Shown here: positions 47,860 to 57,300 of the stretch, piece by piece
Numbering within the stretch: position 1 is the stretch's first letter
Layout: the number at the start of each line of letters is the position of its first letter
Assembly (NCBI GenBank): GCA_910578795.1
Contig: CAJTSD010000001.1
Span: forward strand, 167,398 to 231,397
DNA from: an uncultured Lachnospiraceae bacterium
Lineage (GTDB): Bacteria > Bacillota > Clostridia > Lachnospirales > Lachnospiraceae
Length of the DNA: 64,000 nt
Direction of reading: 5' to 3'
The notes under the pieces: generated by a model
Told to the model about the DNA's origin: nothing
The model's database searches: none
The model's input: only the letters and a program-made list of their open reading frames with translations
Made by a program: the position numbers and the translations under genes

Positions 47860-49926
47860 ATGGCATTTCAGAAAAAATGTCCCCTGTGCAGCGCGAAGAT
47901 GAGCAAAGTGAACGGGATACTTACCTGTCCTGATTGTGGTTACAATGAATCCTTCAGCCATTCCTCCTACACAACCTCAGATTCAGGTGAAACAACGAGC
48001 ACGGCTGCAAATACAAGCCAAAGCTCCCGCTCACTCTACCAAAATGCGCAGAACTCCGGTTCTATCCAAGCGGGCGGACAGCAAAACAGCCAAGGCAGTC
48101 TAAGACCTTACGAGCAATACCTAAACCAGCAAAACGGCAATGCCTCATCCGCTCCAAGCTTTGCTGAAATCACGGCTAAGCGGCAGGCTCTTTACGGAAA
48201 TGAACGAAAAAAATCCACCAACAGCATTTTGATTCTGTGCTTTGTTTTAATCATTCTCTTTATTTTTATCCTGTTTCTCGTGCTTTCCAGCTTTTTTGGC
48301 ACATCACACCATGAAGGCAGAGGATCTTCGTCAAAAAGCGATACAGGAAACACAAACCGTGCCGGCTCAGGTCACTATTCTACCGATTCGGACGACTCCG
48401 GCGAAGGGCTTTCATTGGAAAAAGCGACACTGCCGGTTCCGCAGTCTGAGTTTTTCAATCAGATGATGTGTCTTATATTTGGCAAAGAAAGTGACAAACT
48501 TTCGGCTTCGGATTCCGAGCAAATTGTTTCCCTGCACGTTTATAAAGCGGGATATGACTACCTTGCAGTGGATTATGTGCTTGCGGACGGAACGGAAGGG
48601 ACGGTTTATCCCGCCTCACAGAGTCCTGACATAGAGAAAGACCTCACCTGTTTTGTGAACCTTGAGGCGCTTTACCTGGAAAAGTATTCCTATGGGGAAT
48701 TGAACCTGGAGGGGCTGGATAAGCTGCGTACGCTCTACTATGACGGATACATAAGCGACATTGAAAGTACCATTTCCCCTGATCAGATTACGGAGCTTGG
48801 TCTGTATGATGTACACTTTTCCGCTTCCGGACTGAGCGCTTTTACAAACGTTGAGAGTCTTTATTTGGACAGCACTATGCTTACGGATATTAGCGGAATT
48901 TCCGAGCTTCCGAATTTAAAAAAGCTGACCATTATGGACGCCGATTATATTGACGACCTTTCCGCACTCTATCAGGCAACACAGCTTGAATCCCTTTATA
49001 TCGAATCAAACGCGCTTCGGGATGTCAGCTTTTTGACAAAATTTGACAACCTGACAGAGCTTACAATTATTGGAAGCAAGGTGCTTGATTTTACGCCGCT
49101 TGCGGAATGTACGGAATTGGAAAGCCTTTACCTGCTGGAAAACTATGAGACAACGGATTATGAGTTTGTGAACGGCTTAACAGGGCTGAAAGAATTTGGA
49201 TTGATGACAAGCTTTGATTTTGACGATTCCGATATGCCTGATTTATCGGCGCTTAGCAATGTGACAAAGCTTTATCTTGGAAAATATGAGAGCTTTGACA
49301 ATTTAAAATATATGACGAATGTTGAGGAGCTGATTATTGACGACGGCGGCTATGGCGATTTTGGCAGCAATAATTCGCTTTTGCAGCTTCCAAGCCTACG
49401 TTCCCTAACCTTGAAAAACAGCTCCGTATCTCCCGAAATGATACAGCAGATATCAGAGATTGAGGGACTTGAATATTTGGATTTGTATTCCAGCTATCTT
49501 TGGAGTGACATCAGCCCGATTTTCAATCTGCCGAATCTTCAGGAGCTATACCTTAACTATGCGTCCTTTATGCTAAATACCGATGCGGTTGCGGAAAATG
49601 AACGCCTGCGTGTTTTGGATATGGGCAATGCAATAGTTTACAAAAACAATGCCGACCAATGGGCGAACAAAGAAAACATTGATGTGAAAAGGCTTCAGAA
49701 GGCTCTGACAAATCTGCACGGTATGGAAGAGCTGACGCTTGAGGATTTGACAATGGACAGCGTGGATTTTGCGGGCGGAATGGGAAACCTGAAGATGCTG
49801 AATATTACGGATAACTATGTGACTTCGCTTGCACCGCTTGCAAATCTGCCGAAGCTTCAAGTCATTGTATGTGAAACAAATCCGATTTCCGATACTGCGG
49901 GATTGGATGATATCCTTGTAAAATAA
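47860..49926 (+). CDS. Zinc-ribbon, single-pass, leucine-rich-repeat protein
   Basis: This 688-aa protein begins with a zinc ribbon (KCPLCSAKM, TCPDCGYN; two CxxC pairs). It continues with a Ser/Asn/Gln-rich linker, a membrane helix (ILILCFVLIILFIFILFLVL, about residues 123-145) and an acidic spacer. Fifteen or so SDS22/LRR_4-like leucine-rich repeats follow from about residue 260 to the end (for example LTDISGISELPNLKKLTI). The ribbon lies in the cytosol and the LRR part outside if the helix spans normally. LRRs usually bind proteins, but the partner is not known. It is followed after 28 bp by folD, and no transcription end separates them. Confidence 0.88.
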   Translation: MAFQKKCPLCSAKMSKVNGILTCPDCGYNESFSHSSYTTSDSGETTSTAANTSQSSRSLYQNAQNSGSIQAGGQQNSQGSLRPYEQYLNQQNGNASSAPSFAEITAKRQALYGNERKKSTNSILILCFVLIILFIFILFLVLSSFFGTSHHEGRGSSSKSDTGNTNRAGSGHYSTDSDDSGEGLSLEKATLPVPQSEFFNQMMCLIFGKESDKLSASDSEQIVSLHVYKAGYDYLAVDYVLADGTEGTVYPASQSPDIEKDLTCFVNLEALYLEKYSYGELNLEGLDKLRTLYYDGYISDIESTISPDQITELGLYDVHFSASGLSAFTNVESLYLDSTMLTDISGISELPNLKKLTIMDADYIDDLSALYQATQLESLYIESNALRDVSFLTKFDNLTELTIIGSKVLDFTPLAECTELESLYLLENYETTDYEFVNGLTGLKEFGLMTSFDFDDSDMPDLSALSNVTKLYLGKYESFDNLKYMTNVEELIIDDGGYGDFGSNNSLLQLPSLRSLTLKNSSVSPEMIQQISEIEGLEYLDLYSSYLWSDISPIFNLPNLQELYLNYASFMLNTDAVAENERLRVLDMGNAIVYKNNADQWANKENIDVKRLQKALTNLHGMEELTLEDLTMDSVDFAGGMGNLKMLNITDNYVTSLAPLANLPKLQVIVCETNPISDTAGLDDILVK

Positions 49927-49954
49927 ATGAGTCATAAAAGAATGGAGGATTACA

Positions 49955-50791
49955 ATGTACCAAATAATTGACGGAAAGAAAATATCACAGCAAATTAAGG
50001 ATGAGCTTAAGGACAAGGTATCCGCGCTGAAAGCAGAAGGGAAAAGCATCTGTCTTGCAGTGATACAGGTGGGAAGCGATCCTGCATCAAGCGTATACGT
50101 CGGCAACAAAAAGAAAGCGTGCGCCTATATCGGCATTGAATCGCTTGCCTATGAGCTGCCTGAGGAAACGACGCAGGAGGAGCTTTTGGAGCTTGTAAAG
50201 AAGCTCAACGCAGACGATAAAGTAAACGGTATTCTTGTGCAGCTTCCGCTTCCAAAGCAGATTGATGAGGAAAAAGTCATTCAGACCATTGCGCCTGAAA
50301 AAGACGTGGATGGTTTCAATGAAAAGAATGTCGGTGCGCTGTGTGTCGGCAGCAAGGGGTATGTGTCATGCACGCCGCTTGGTATTATTCAGCTTCTAAA
50401 GCGCTCCGGTATCGAAATTGCCGGAAAGCACTGTGTTGTTATCGGAAGAAGCAACATTGTCGGAAAGCCGATGTCCCTTTTGCTTTTGCGGGAAAACGGC
50501 ACAGTAACTGTATGCCATTCACGTACACAAAATATTAAGGAACTCACAAAGCAGGCAGATATTTTGGTTGTGGCAATCGGAAAGCCGAAGTTTGTGGATG
50601 AAAGCTATGTAAAGGAAGGCGCAACGGTAATTGATGTCGGCATTCACAGGGATGAAAATAATAAGCTCTGCGGTGATGTCGATTTTGAAAAGGTCGCTCC
50701 GCACACGAGCGCCATTACGCCCGTTCCTGGCGGCGTCGGACCAATGACGATTGCGATGCTGATGTACAATTGCGTAAGCTCTGTGGAATAA
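49955..50791 (+). CDS. folD: Methylenetetrahydrofolate dehydrogenase/cyclohydrolase
   Basis: This 278-aa bifunctional enzyme converts methylene-THF to formyl-THF. Signature segments are VGSDPASSVYVGNKKKAC (catalytic Tyr and Lys), GILVQLPLPKQID, the Rossmann GRSNIVGKPMSLLL, and the C-terminal PVPGGVGPMTIAML. All catalytic residues are present. It is downstream of the LRR gene and has a strong terminator. Start at 49955 as MYQIIDGKKIS. Typical of Firmicutes one-carbon metabolism. Confidence 0.97.
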   Translation: MYQIIDGKKISQQIKDELKDKVSALKAEGKSICLAVIQVGSDPASSVYVGNKKKACAYIGIESLAYELPEETTQEELLELVKKLNADDKVNGILVQLPLPKQIDEEKVIQTIAPEKDVDGFNEKNVGALCVGSKGYVSCTPLGIIQLLKRSGIEIAGKHCVVIGRSNIVGKPMSLLLLRENGTVTVCHSRTQNIKELTKQADILVVAIGKPKFVDESYVKEGATVIDVGIHRDENNKLCGDVDFEKVAPHTSAITPVPGGVGPMTIAMLMYNCVSSVE

Positions 50792-50811
50792 ATTATTTAA
50801 GATAAAAGAAA

Positions 50812-50837
50812 AAGGGTTCGCCTGACAGCGAACCCTT
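50812..50837. terminator. Bidirectional terminator between folD and the DHH gene
   Basis: AAGGGTTCGC (50812-50821) pairs perfectly with GCGAACCCTT (50828-50837) around CTGACA, with A-rich flank left and T-rich right. It separates convergent folD and the DHH phosphoesterase. Confidence 0.85.
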
Positions 50838-50843
50838 GCTTTA

Positions 50844-52346
50844 TCATTCACAAACATATGTTTCATCAAATATTTCTTTTTTTACGATATACACATCTGT
50901 TTTGTCCTCCGGTGAATAGCAAATGTAATCACCGGCTTTTCCATACATATAATTCTCATAATTCCATTTTGAAAATACCTTTGCCGGAATCGTAAGCTTT
51001 TTGGCATAAATACAGGAATCTGCCTTTCTGATGCACTGTCTGGCGTACGGAAGGAGCTCATGCTTTTTTGATTTTGTCAGATCCACAATGGACGGAGCAT
51101 ATTCATATTCTTTATAAAACGCAACATCCAGTGCCTGATACTTTTGTTCAAATTTATCTTTTTCAATCGGATATACTTCTCCGAGCATTCCGATCATCAC
51201 ATAAATATCCGCAGCTGCCTTTACTGCCATATCGCCTTCATAGGTCCGAATCCTGCACTCTGTTCCAGGTTCCAAAAAATCAAGCGTCTTTACATAACCG
51301 CATACTGTTGGAAGCTTTTTATACAGTGCAAAGTCTGCTGTATCTTTGATTCCCTCGCTGGCATACACCACATCACAGCTGTCATAATACTCTTCGGACT
51401 TTGAAAAAATATAAGTATCAATTCCCAAATCCCCATACTTTTCCTTGTACTTAGTCCTGCTGATAAATCCGCCCGCCTTATTCAGATGACCGCCGCCGTT
51501 TCCGATGCCCGTCACCAAATATACTACCATATCGTTTGCCGTCACATACGGACTGCAGCTTCTGACGGAAAGCTTATACCCTTCCGGAAGCTCATTGAAA
51601 ATAATACACATGTCAATGCTGTCAACCTGTAGGACAAAATCACCTACCAGACCAAGGATGTTCGGGTCGCACGGTTTTGACTTGATAATTGCAAGCCGCT
51701 TATTTTCATTATAATTATACCGCAGCATCGCCATGCCCGCCGTTTCAAATTCCTCAAGCGTAAAGTTTGCATGGGTCACATGATTCAGAAGCTGCTCGTC
51801 AATTTTCAGGAAATCCAACATGTCACGCTCAAGCGGGTGCCGTACCTCGGAAAGCTCATTGCTGTCCATAAATAATCCATAATACAATGCCGTTGCAACG
51901 GAAATGTCCCGGTTGACATCATATCCTTCCGCTTTCAAAAGGTCATAGCAGATGGTTGCACAGCTTACAATATTACTGCGGATCTCACACATTTCGTCCG
52001 ACTTTCTCCCCGTATTGTGGTGATCAATCATTGCAATGTTTTGCGCTTCTATATGCTGCACATTCCCTTCTCCATACTGACAGTCCACCGTCAACAGCAG
52101 TTCAGGAACACCAATTTCTACGCCGGGATCATTGAGATACGCTACGGGAATATTGAGCCTGTCAATGATCATGCATATATTACTTTTTGTTATTTTTGCG
52201 CGTCCGCCATAGACAAGGCGCACCTTTTTGTTTTTCGTCAAAAAATAGTCATATATCGCATATCCGGAGCCCACTGCATCCGCATCCGGATTATCATGCA
52301 TCTGAATCACAATGTTATTGTATTTTTCCAAATCGTGAAGCCTCAT
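50844..52346 (-). CDS. DHH/DHHA1-family phosphoesterase
   Basis: This 500-aa protein has the DHH-domain motifs: HDNPDADAVGSGYAIY (motif I), LTVDCQ (motif II), DHHNTG (motif III) and a motif IV Asp in LFMDSNELSE. The DHHA1 segment GNGGGHLNKAGGFI follows. Such proteins hydrolyse short oligonucleotides or cyclic dinucleotide products (NrnA-like). The C-terminal about 170 residues are extra and unusual for NrnA. A link with c-di-GMP breakdown products is possible since a GGDEF gene is in the window, but there is no proof. GGGGG precedes ATG 52346. Confidence 0.9.
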   Translation of the reverse strand: MRLHDLEKYNNIVIQMHDNPDADAVGSGYAIYDYFLTKNKKVRLVYGGRAKITKSNICMIIDRLNIPVAYLNDPGVEIGVPELLLTVDCQYGEGNVQHIEAQNIAMIDHHNTGRKSDEMCEIRSNIVSCATICYDLLKAEGYDVNRDISVATALYYGLFMDSNELSEVRHPLERDMLDFLKIDEQLLNHVTHANFTLEEFETAGMAMLRYNYNENKRLAIIKSKPCDPNILGLVGDFVLQVDSIDMCIIFNELPEGYKLSVRSCSPYVTANDMVVYLVTGIGNGGGHLNKAGGFISRTKYKEKYGDLGIDTYIFSKSEEYYDSCDVVYASEGIKDTADFALYKKLPTVCGYVKTLDFLEPGTECRIRTYEGDMAVKAAADIYVMIGMLGEVYPIEKDKFEQKYQALDVAFYKEYEYAPSIVDLTKSKKHELLPYARQCIRKADSCIYAKKLTIPAKVFSKWNYENYMYGKAGDYICYSPEDKTDVYIVKKEIFDETYVCE

Positions 52347-52403
52347 AATTACCCCCTATTTTATCAAAGTCTGTCCTGTGAAAATTCATTTTCACACTCC
52401 CCA

Positions 52404-53753
52404 TTATTCTGACACAAGTGTCATAAATTTCTTGATATCAACCGTAAGCGCCGGTCTGATTCCAAATCCTTCGGTTCCCACAGTCTGCGTCGTCGTCATA
52501 TCCGACGTAAGACCATTTGTCACCATATAACATTGGCTTGCACGATCTTCTTTCGGTTCCCGCAGCCACCAAAAATAATTCTCAACACCGTAGTCAAGCG
52601 AATATCCGCTATACCATTTGGTTGCATCCTGACTGACTGCCGCCTCTGTCGGCTTCGTTAAAATATTAACATCCGCTTCCTTCATCCATTCTAACTCTTC
52701 TAAATCCAGCAAAAATACTTTGTCCCTTGTTACCGCTCCCGCAGTAGTTACTTCCGTTTCCATGACAGCCTCTTTTTCCTCAGCCGTAAATCCATACAGG
52801 AACCCCGCTTCGTCCTCATAGCCGTTTTTCATATCGGACATCGCCGCTTTGACCGGATGTCCGCCTTCATATGTTACGACCTGCGTGTCACTGTTCAACC
52901 AGGCGCGAATATTCGATGTGCCCCATTCATTGCTTCCGCGCACTCTTGCCTCGAGCGCCGGATCCGCAAAGTCTTCACCGGAATACTTCCAATAATCCTC
53001 TCCGTTCTCCTTATTAAACGTACCGCTGTCAGCCGCATCAAACGCCTTCATCGTAATAATATTTTCCGTAATCAGCACGGCACTGCTATGATCCGGCGAA
53101 AGATGTATGACTCTCCATATAATGGGCTCATTATTGTATGTACCAAATGGAACCGCATCGCCAAGTGCAAGCTCTTTTTTATGAACTACTGCGCCAGATT
53201 CCGTCTGCTGCCGGACATCCTCCAGCCGCTGCTCCGACAGCCATCCCACAGTCATACCAATTGCAATCACAAGGATTGCAGCCGCTGCAACCAAGATTCC
53301 GCGCTTTATTGATTGCATATTCTTACGCTGCTGTTTCGTATTTGATTCCGGCAAAAGCGCTTCTCTCCCGCTTTGCAGCGCTTCCACACAGTCAAGTATG
53401 ACATGGAAATCCGTGTCTACTTTCTGATTCACCCACTGATGTGTCATCAGAAAATATTCCATGGATTTTGTAAGCACGACTTCCTCCATTTTATATACCA
53501 AAATCGGAATGGACTTGCTTGCGGCATGTTCCACTTCCCGGAGCACATGCGGCGAAGTATTGGAATGCTTCGACAAAATGACAACCAAAGCATCGGAACG
53601 CTCAATGCCCAGCATCAGCTCCTCCGCATATTCCCGCCCCGACCGAATATCACGCGGTGCGATAAAACACTGATGTCCGGCATGCTCCAAAAGGGTACAC
53701 ACCTTCTCTGCACTTTCTGCATCTTTTGAGGAATGCGATATAAAGATATACAT
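52404..53753 (-). CDS. TIR-domain protein with membrane helix and DUF6273 domain
   Basis: This 449-aa protein starts with a TIR domain: MYIFISHSSKDAESAEKVC, GHQCFIAPRDI, and the region around Glu73 (HVLREVEHAASKSIPILVY). Glu73 corresponds to the catalytic Glu of TIR NADases (as in SARM1 WVHKE), so enzymatic activity is possible. A membrane helix (GILVAAAAILVIAIGMTVGW, about residues 152-172) follows. The C-terminal domain resembles DUF6273 (WRVIHLSPDHSSAVLI, SNIRAWLN, FWWLREP, GIRPALTV). Topology suggests cytosolic TIR and extracellular DUF6273. No ThsA or other known partner of anti-phage TIR proteins is adjacent. GGAG precedes ATG 53753. The function is open. Confidence 0.85.
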   Translation of the reverse strand: MYIFISHSSKDAESAEKVCTLLEHAGHQCFIAPRDIRSGREYAEELMLGIERSDALVVILSKHSNTSPHVLREVEHAASKSIPILVYKMEEVVLTKSMEYFLMTHQWVNQKVDTDFHVILDCVEALQSGREALLPESNTKQQRKNMQSIKRGILVAAAAILVIAIGMTVGWLSEQRLEDVRQQTESGAVVHKKELALGDAVPFGTYNNEPIIWRVIHLSPDHSSAVLITENIITMKAFDAADSGTFNKENGEDYWKYSGEDFADPALEARVRGSNEWGTSNIRAWLNSDTQVVTYEGGHPVKAAMSDMKNGYEDEAGFLYGFTAEEKEAVMETEVTTAGAVTRDKVFLLDLEELEWMKEADVNILTKPTEAAVSQDATKWYSGYSLDYGVENYFWWLREPKEDRASQCYMVTNGLTSDMTTTQTVGTEGFGIRPALTVDIKKFMTLVSE

Positions 53754-53850
53754 ATGTTTTCTCCTGCAATTATTGAACACTTTCTATTTCTGCTGAAACA
53801 ATATATTTATTGTACCGTTTTCCTCAACATTTGTCTATACCAGTCTGAAA

Positions 53851-53877
53851 AAGGCAGGACTTTTCAGCCCTGCCCTT
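53851..53877 (-). terminator. Terminator of the phosphofructokinase gene
   Basis: GGCAGG (53853-53858) pairs with CCTGCC (53869-53874); on the minus strand a T-rich run follows. It lies 27 bp after the phosphofructokinase stop at 53901. Confidence 0.7.
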
Positions 53878-53900
53878 AGTTTCCCCTGTGAAAATCTTTA

Positions 53901-55127
53901 TTATCTGATCAGCCTCAAATGTCTTGGTCTTCCGTCAACCATCATCGGCGAAAGCTCTGCCTGAATCAATGGTGTGATATAGTGGATCAGTTCATCCGAT
54001 ACAAAGGTACCGTCATTGATAATCCACTCAAGCGGCACTTTCTTCTCAATATTTGCAATCTTATGTACGTCCTGCGTGCTTGTCGTGCAGATATACGGAT
54101 CCTCCGAAACTCTGTCAAGCACGACAACCTTGCCGGTATCGCCTTCAAAAGCCGCCTTAACTGCAGCGCCGCCAACCTGGAATGCCTCTGTGATGTCAAC
54201 ACGTGAGGTCATATGCGCGGCACATCTTTGCAAAGAACTCAGCTCAATCGCACGCGTCTTAACCTTCATCTCCTGCGAAATCCGGTCAGCTAAGAACTTT
54301 GCCGTGCCTTGCATCTGTTTATGCCCGAATGCGTCCACGAACTCTACGTGGTCTGCAAGCTCAAATACATATTTACCGTCCGCGGTCTTGATACCCTCTG
54401 AAACGGCAACGACAACAGAACGCCCGTTTGTAGCCAGTTCTCTTACCTTATTGATAAACTTGTCTATATCAAAAGCAACCTCGGGCAGATAAATCAAATC
54501 AACGCCTTCGCAGTCCTCGCCTGCCGCAAGCGCTGCCGCAGCCGTAAGCCACCCTGCGTTTCGTCCCATAATCTCAATAATCGAGATAACCGGATAGTCA
54601 TACACAAGACCGTCCCTGATGATTTCCTTCGTCACTGCCGCGATATATTTTGCGGCGCTGCCGTAGCCCGGCGTATGGTCTGTGCAGGCAAGGTCATTGT
54701 CGATGGTCTTGGGCACACCCATGAATTTAATGTCGCTGCTAATCAGGATCGCGTAATCAGACAGCTTTTTGATGGTATCCATTGAATCGTTTCCGCCAAT
54801 GTAGAAAAATGCCTCAATATCGAGTTCCTCAAGTATCGCGAAAATCTTGTCATAAATTTCCTTGTCGTCCTTAATTTCGGGAAGCTTGAAGCGGCAGGAG
54901 CCGAGAAATGACGAGGGTGTACGCTTCAACAAGTCGATGTCCAAATCAGATTTGATATGCTCTGACAGGTCTACATACTGCCTGTCAAGCAAGCCTTTTA
55001 CGCCGTGCAGCATACCATAAACCTTTCCCGCACCGCGATCCTTCGCTGTTTTAAATACACCGACAAGGCTTGAATTGATGACCGATGTCGGACCTCCGGA
55101 CTGACCTACGATTACATTACCACGCAT
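53901..55127 (-). CDS. pfp: Phosphofructokinase, probably pyrophosphate-dependent
   Basis: This 408-aa protein has VIVGQSGGPTSVINSS (phosphate loop), YIGGNDSMDTIKKL, and PKTIDNDLACTDHTPGYG. The Lys in PKTIDND (Gly in ATP-using enzymes) points to PPi as phosphoryl donor, and the length (about 400) fits the clade of long PFPs in Clostridia. GGND rather than GGDD is slightly unusual. It makes fructose-1,6-bisphosphate, the same metabolite that activates HprK at the other end of the window. AGGAGG precedes ATG 55127. It is monocistronic. Confidence 0.9.
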   Translation of the reverse strand: MRGNVIVGQSGGPTSVINSSLVGVFKTAKDRGAGKVYGMLHGVKGLLDRQYVDLSEHIKSDLDIDLLKRTPSSFLGSCRFKLPEIKDDKEIYDKIFAILEELDIEAFFYIGGNDSMDTIKKLSDYAILISSDIKFMGVPKTIDNDLACTDHTPGYGSAAKYIAAVTKEIIRDGLVYDYPVISIIEIMGRNAGWLTAAAALAAGEDCEGVDLIYLPEVAFDIDKFINKVRELATNGRSVVVAVSEGIKTADGKYVFELADHVEFVDAFGHKQMQGTAKFLADRISQEMKVKTRAIELSSLQRCAAHMTSRVDITEAFQVGGAAVKAAFEGDTGKVVVLDRVSEDPYICTTSTQDVHKIANIEKKVPLEWIINDGTFVSDELIHYITPLIQAELSPMMVDGRPRHLRLIR

Positions 55128-55357
55128 AGTATTTCCTCCTAATTCAAAAATTCAATCGACAAAATAGACAATTTTTTAACAACCTCGTTCTATTTTATCC
55201 GTGTTAATCACCAATTTCAGTTTATCATGTATTTTGAAATTTAACAACATGTACGATAAAGGAATTTTACTTTTGTTCGATTTTATACAATCTGTCGGTT
55301 TCCCTTTTATTTACGTTTTTGCAGTAATCCGTTGTGAGCCCTGTGCCCATGATTTTA

Positions 55358-55386
55358 TTGCGTGCCTGCTTTTCATATGATATAAT
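55358..55386 (+). promoter_or_regulatory. Promoter of the PD-(D/E)XK-like gene
   Basis: TTGCGT (55358-55363), a 17-nt spacer and consensus TATAAT (55381-55386). The rest of 55128-55478 is the shared intergenic region with pfp and has no other recognisable feature. Confidence 0.6.
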
Positions 55387-55478
55387 GAGCGCAAGAAAGC
55401 AAAGTGAACCTGTTCATTTTGCGAACGGCGAATGTTGATATATACTAAAAGGACAGAGGAAAAGGGGAATTATACAGA

Positions 55479-56327
55479 TTGGAAATTGATGATACAATAC
55501 AATGGCACCCCGCCTTCTGCTCCGCCATGGAGTTGGAATTGCGGGAAAACAAGAAGGATCTTATTTACGAGCGTGAGCATAATCTAAGTAAAATGCCGCT
55601 GAAAATTGATTTTTTGGTAATTAAGAAAAAACAGAATGTTATTATCAAAAATGAGATTGGCGATTTCTTTTTGGGAAACAATATTTTTGAATATAAATCA
55701 CCGAATGATGATGTAAATATCGGCACATTTTATAAGGCATTATCCTATGCGTGTCTGTATAAATCAGAGGCGGGAAATGTTGAAGAAATCATTGACACGG
55801 ACATTACGGTTTCGCTTGTCAGGGAACAGAAACCCGTAAAGCTTTTGAAGCAGCTTGGCGAAAAATACACCGTAACCAAAAAGACAAACGGTATTTACCG
55901 GATTGACGGGATGCTGTTTCCGATGCAGATTCTTGTGACGAAGGAATTAAATGAGGAAAGCCACGTGTGGGTTACGTCCCTGACACGGACTCTGAGCAGG
56001 GAACGGGCACATAAGCTTCTCTATAATTATTCTGCACTCAAGGACAATGAAGACAAAAGAAATGCGGATTCCGTTATGAATGTCACATCACAGGCAAATA
56101 TTGAACTATTTAAGAAAATGATACAGGAGGGTGATCATATGTGTGAGGAATTAAAGGAACTTTTGGCTCCTGAAATCGTCGAATTTAAAATCCGCTTAGC
56201 AGAGCAGAGCGCACAATTGGCTGACAAAGACGCTAAGCTGGCTGATAATGCTGCAGAAATTGCTGATAAGACTTCCGAAATTGCAAAACTAAAGAAGCTG
56301 CTCGCCGACGCAGGTATTGAAGTATAA
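55479..56327 (+). CDS. PD-(D/E)XK-like protein with heptad-repeat tail
   Basis: This 282-aa protein begins with the strand arrangement of PD-(D/E)XK nucleases: LKIDFLVIKKKQ (Asp near residue 43) followed by FEYKSPND (Glu-x-Lys near residue 71). Its closest relatives I can recall are Rpn/uncharacterised Lachnospiraceae proteins. A middle helical part follows, and the C-terminal 60 residues are near-heptad repeats (AQLADKDAKLADNAAEIADK) forming a coiled coil. Start is TTG 55479, with AAGGGG upstream; it lacks an ATG nearby. It has its own promoter and a bidirectional terminator. DNA-cutting activity is an inference from the fold. Confidence 0.8.
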   Translation: MEIDDTIQWHPAFCSAMELELRENKKDLIYEREHNLSKMPLKIDFLVIKKKQNVIIKNEIGDFFLGNNIFEYKSPNDDVNIGTFYKALSYACLYKSEAGNVEEIIDTDITVSLVREQKPVKLLKQLGEKYTVTKKTNGIYRIDGMLFPMQILVTKELNEESHVWVTSLTRTLSRERAHKLLYNYSALKDNEDKRNADSVMNVTSQANIELFKKMIQEGDHMCEELKELLAPEIVEFKIRLAEQSAQLADKDAKLADNAAEIADKTSEIAKLKKLLADAGIEV

Positions 56328-56350
56328 ACGGTACAAACAGCTAAGTTATC

Positions 56351-56393
56351 AAAAAGACGCAAAGCACACTCAACAATGCTTTGCGCCTTTTTT
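56351..56393. terminator. Bidirectional terminator between the nuclease-like gene and sugar permeases
   Basis: CGCAAAGCA (56358-56366) and TGCTTTGCG (56377-56385) form a perfect 9-bp stem. A run of A lies on the left and six T on the right. It ends two convergent units. Confidence 0.85.
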
Positions 56394-56399
56394 CACTTT

Positions 56400-57269
56400 T
56401 TATTCCTTAACCGCCCCGATATTAACCCCCTTCACAAAATACTTCTGCAAAAACGGATACAAAATCATAAACGGCAATATCGCCGAAATAATGCCCGCGT
56501 TAAACAGCGTATTCTGTGACACCTCATACGCCGTGTTCGGGGTATCGCCGTCCATAATCATGTTTCGAAGCTTATACTGGAAGTTCGTCTGATTTGGGTC
56601 TGTAATATAAATCTTCACCGTTGAGTAATCATTCCATACCGCCACGGAGAACATCAATCCGATTGACGCAAGCGCCGCCTTCGAAAGCGGGAGCACAATC
56701 GTAAAGAAGATACGCATCGGCGAACACCCGTCGATGCGCGCCGCCTCAAACAGCGATGCGGGAATCCCCTCAAAGAAGTTGCGCATCAGAACTAAGTTAT
56801 ACACATTCATGCCATGTTTTAAGACAAGTATCCACATATTATTCACAAGACCAAGCCGTTTCATGACCAAATACTCAGGAATCATACCGCCCGAAAAGAT
56901 CATGGTAAACATCAGGAAATACGCAAAAAACTCGCGTCCCGGCATATCAAACTGCACCAGCACATAACCGCCCAGTGTCGAAAGTACCAGTCCAAGGAAC
57001 GTACCTAATACTGTCGTAATTATGGAATTAATAAACGGTCTGTACAGCGCGTTTGTCTGAATAATGGTGCGGTAGCCGTCCAGTGTAAACTGGCTTGGCC
57101 AAAGCTGGAACTGGTATACACCAACCTTATTAAGCGAGTCAACCACAACCTTCCAAATCGGGACAATGACAATTAATCCGATAATAATAAACACGATATA
57201 ATTGACAATATCAAATAATGAAGTCCGCTCACTCGGTTTTTTTGTTTTGATTTCTTTTTCCTTTGCCAT
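56400..57269 (-). CDS. Carbohydrate ABC transporter permease (LplC/MalG type)
   Basis: This 289-aa inner-membrane protein has six predicted membrane segments and the permease EAA-like loop EAARIDGCSPMRIFFTIVLP, followed by LSKAALASIGLMF. It ends KGVNIGAVKE, the conserved tail of LplC/YtcP-type permeases. It pairs with the upstream LplB-type permease and the two binding lipoproteins. The substrate is unknown; family members move oligosaccharides. It is last in the operon, with GGAGGG before ATG 57269. The ATPase subunit is not in the window and may be shared (MsmX-like), as in other members. Confidence 0.93.
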   Translation of the reverse strand: MAKEKEIKTKKPSERTSLFDIVNYIVFIIIGLIVIVPIWKVVVDSLNKVGVYQFQLWPSQFTLDGYRTIIQTNALYRPFINSIITTVLGTFLGLVLSTLGGYVLVQFDMPGREFFAYFLMFTMIFSGGMIPEYLVMKRLGLVNNMWILVLKHGMNVYNLVLMRNFFEGIPASLFEAARIDGCSPMRIFFTIVLPLSKAALASIGLMFSVAVWNDYSTVKIYITDPNQTNFQYKLRNMIMDGDTPNTAYEVSQNTLFNAGIISAILPFMILYPFLQKYFVKGVNIGAVKE

Positions 57270-57300
57270 CTTAACCCTCCATTCTTATATAACACATTCG

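Noticed and set aside
52404..53753. Thoeris anti-phage system
   Set aside because: Only a TIR protein is present, with a membrane helix and DUF6273; no ThsA-like gene lies nearby.
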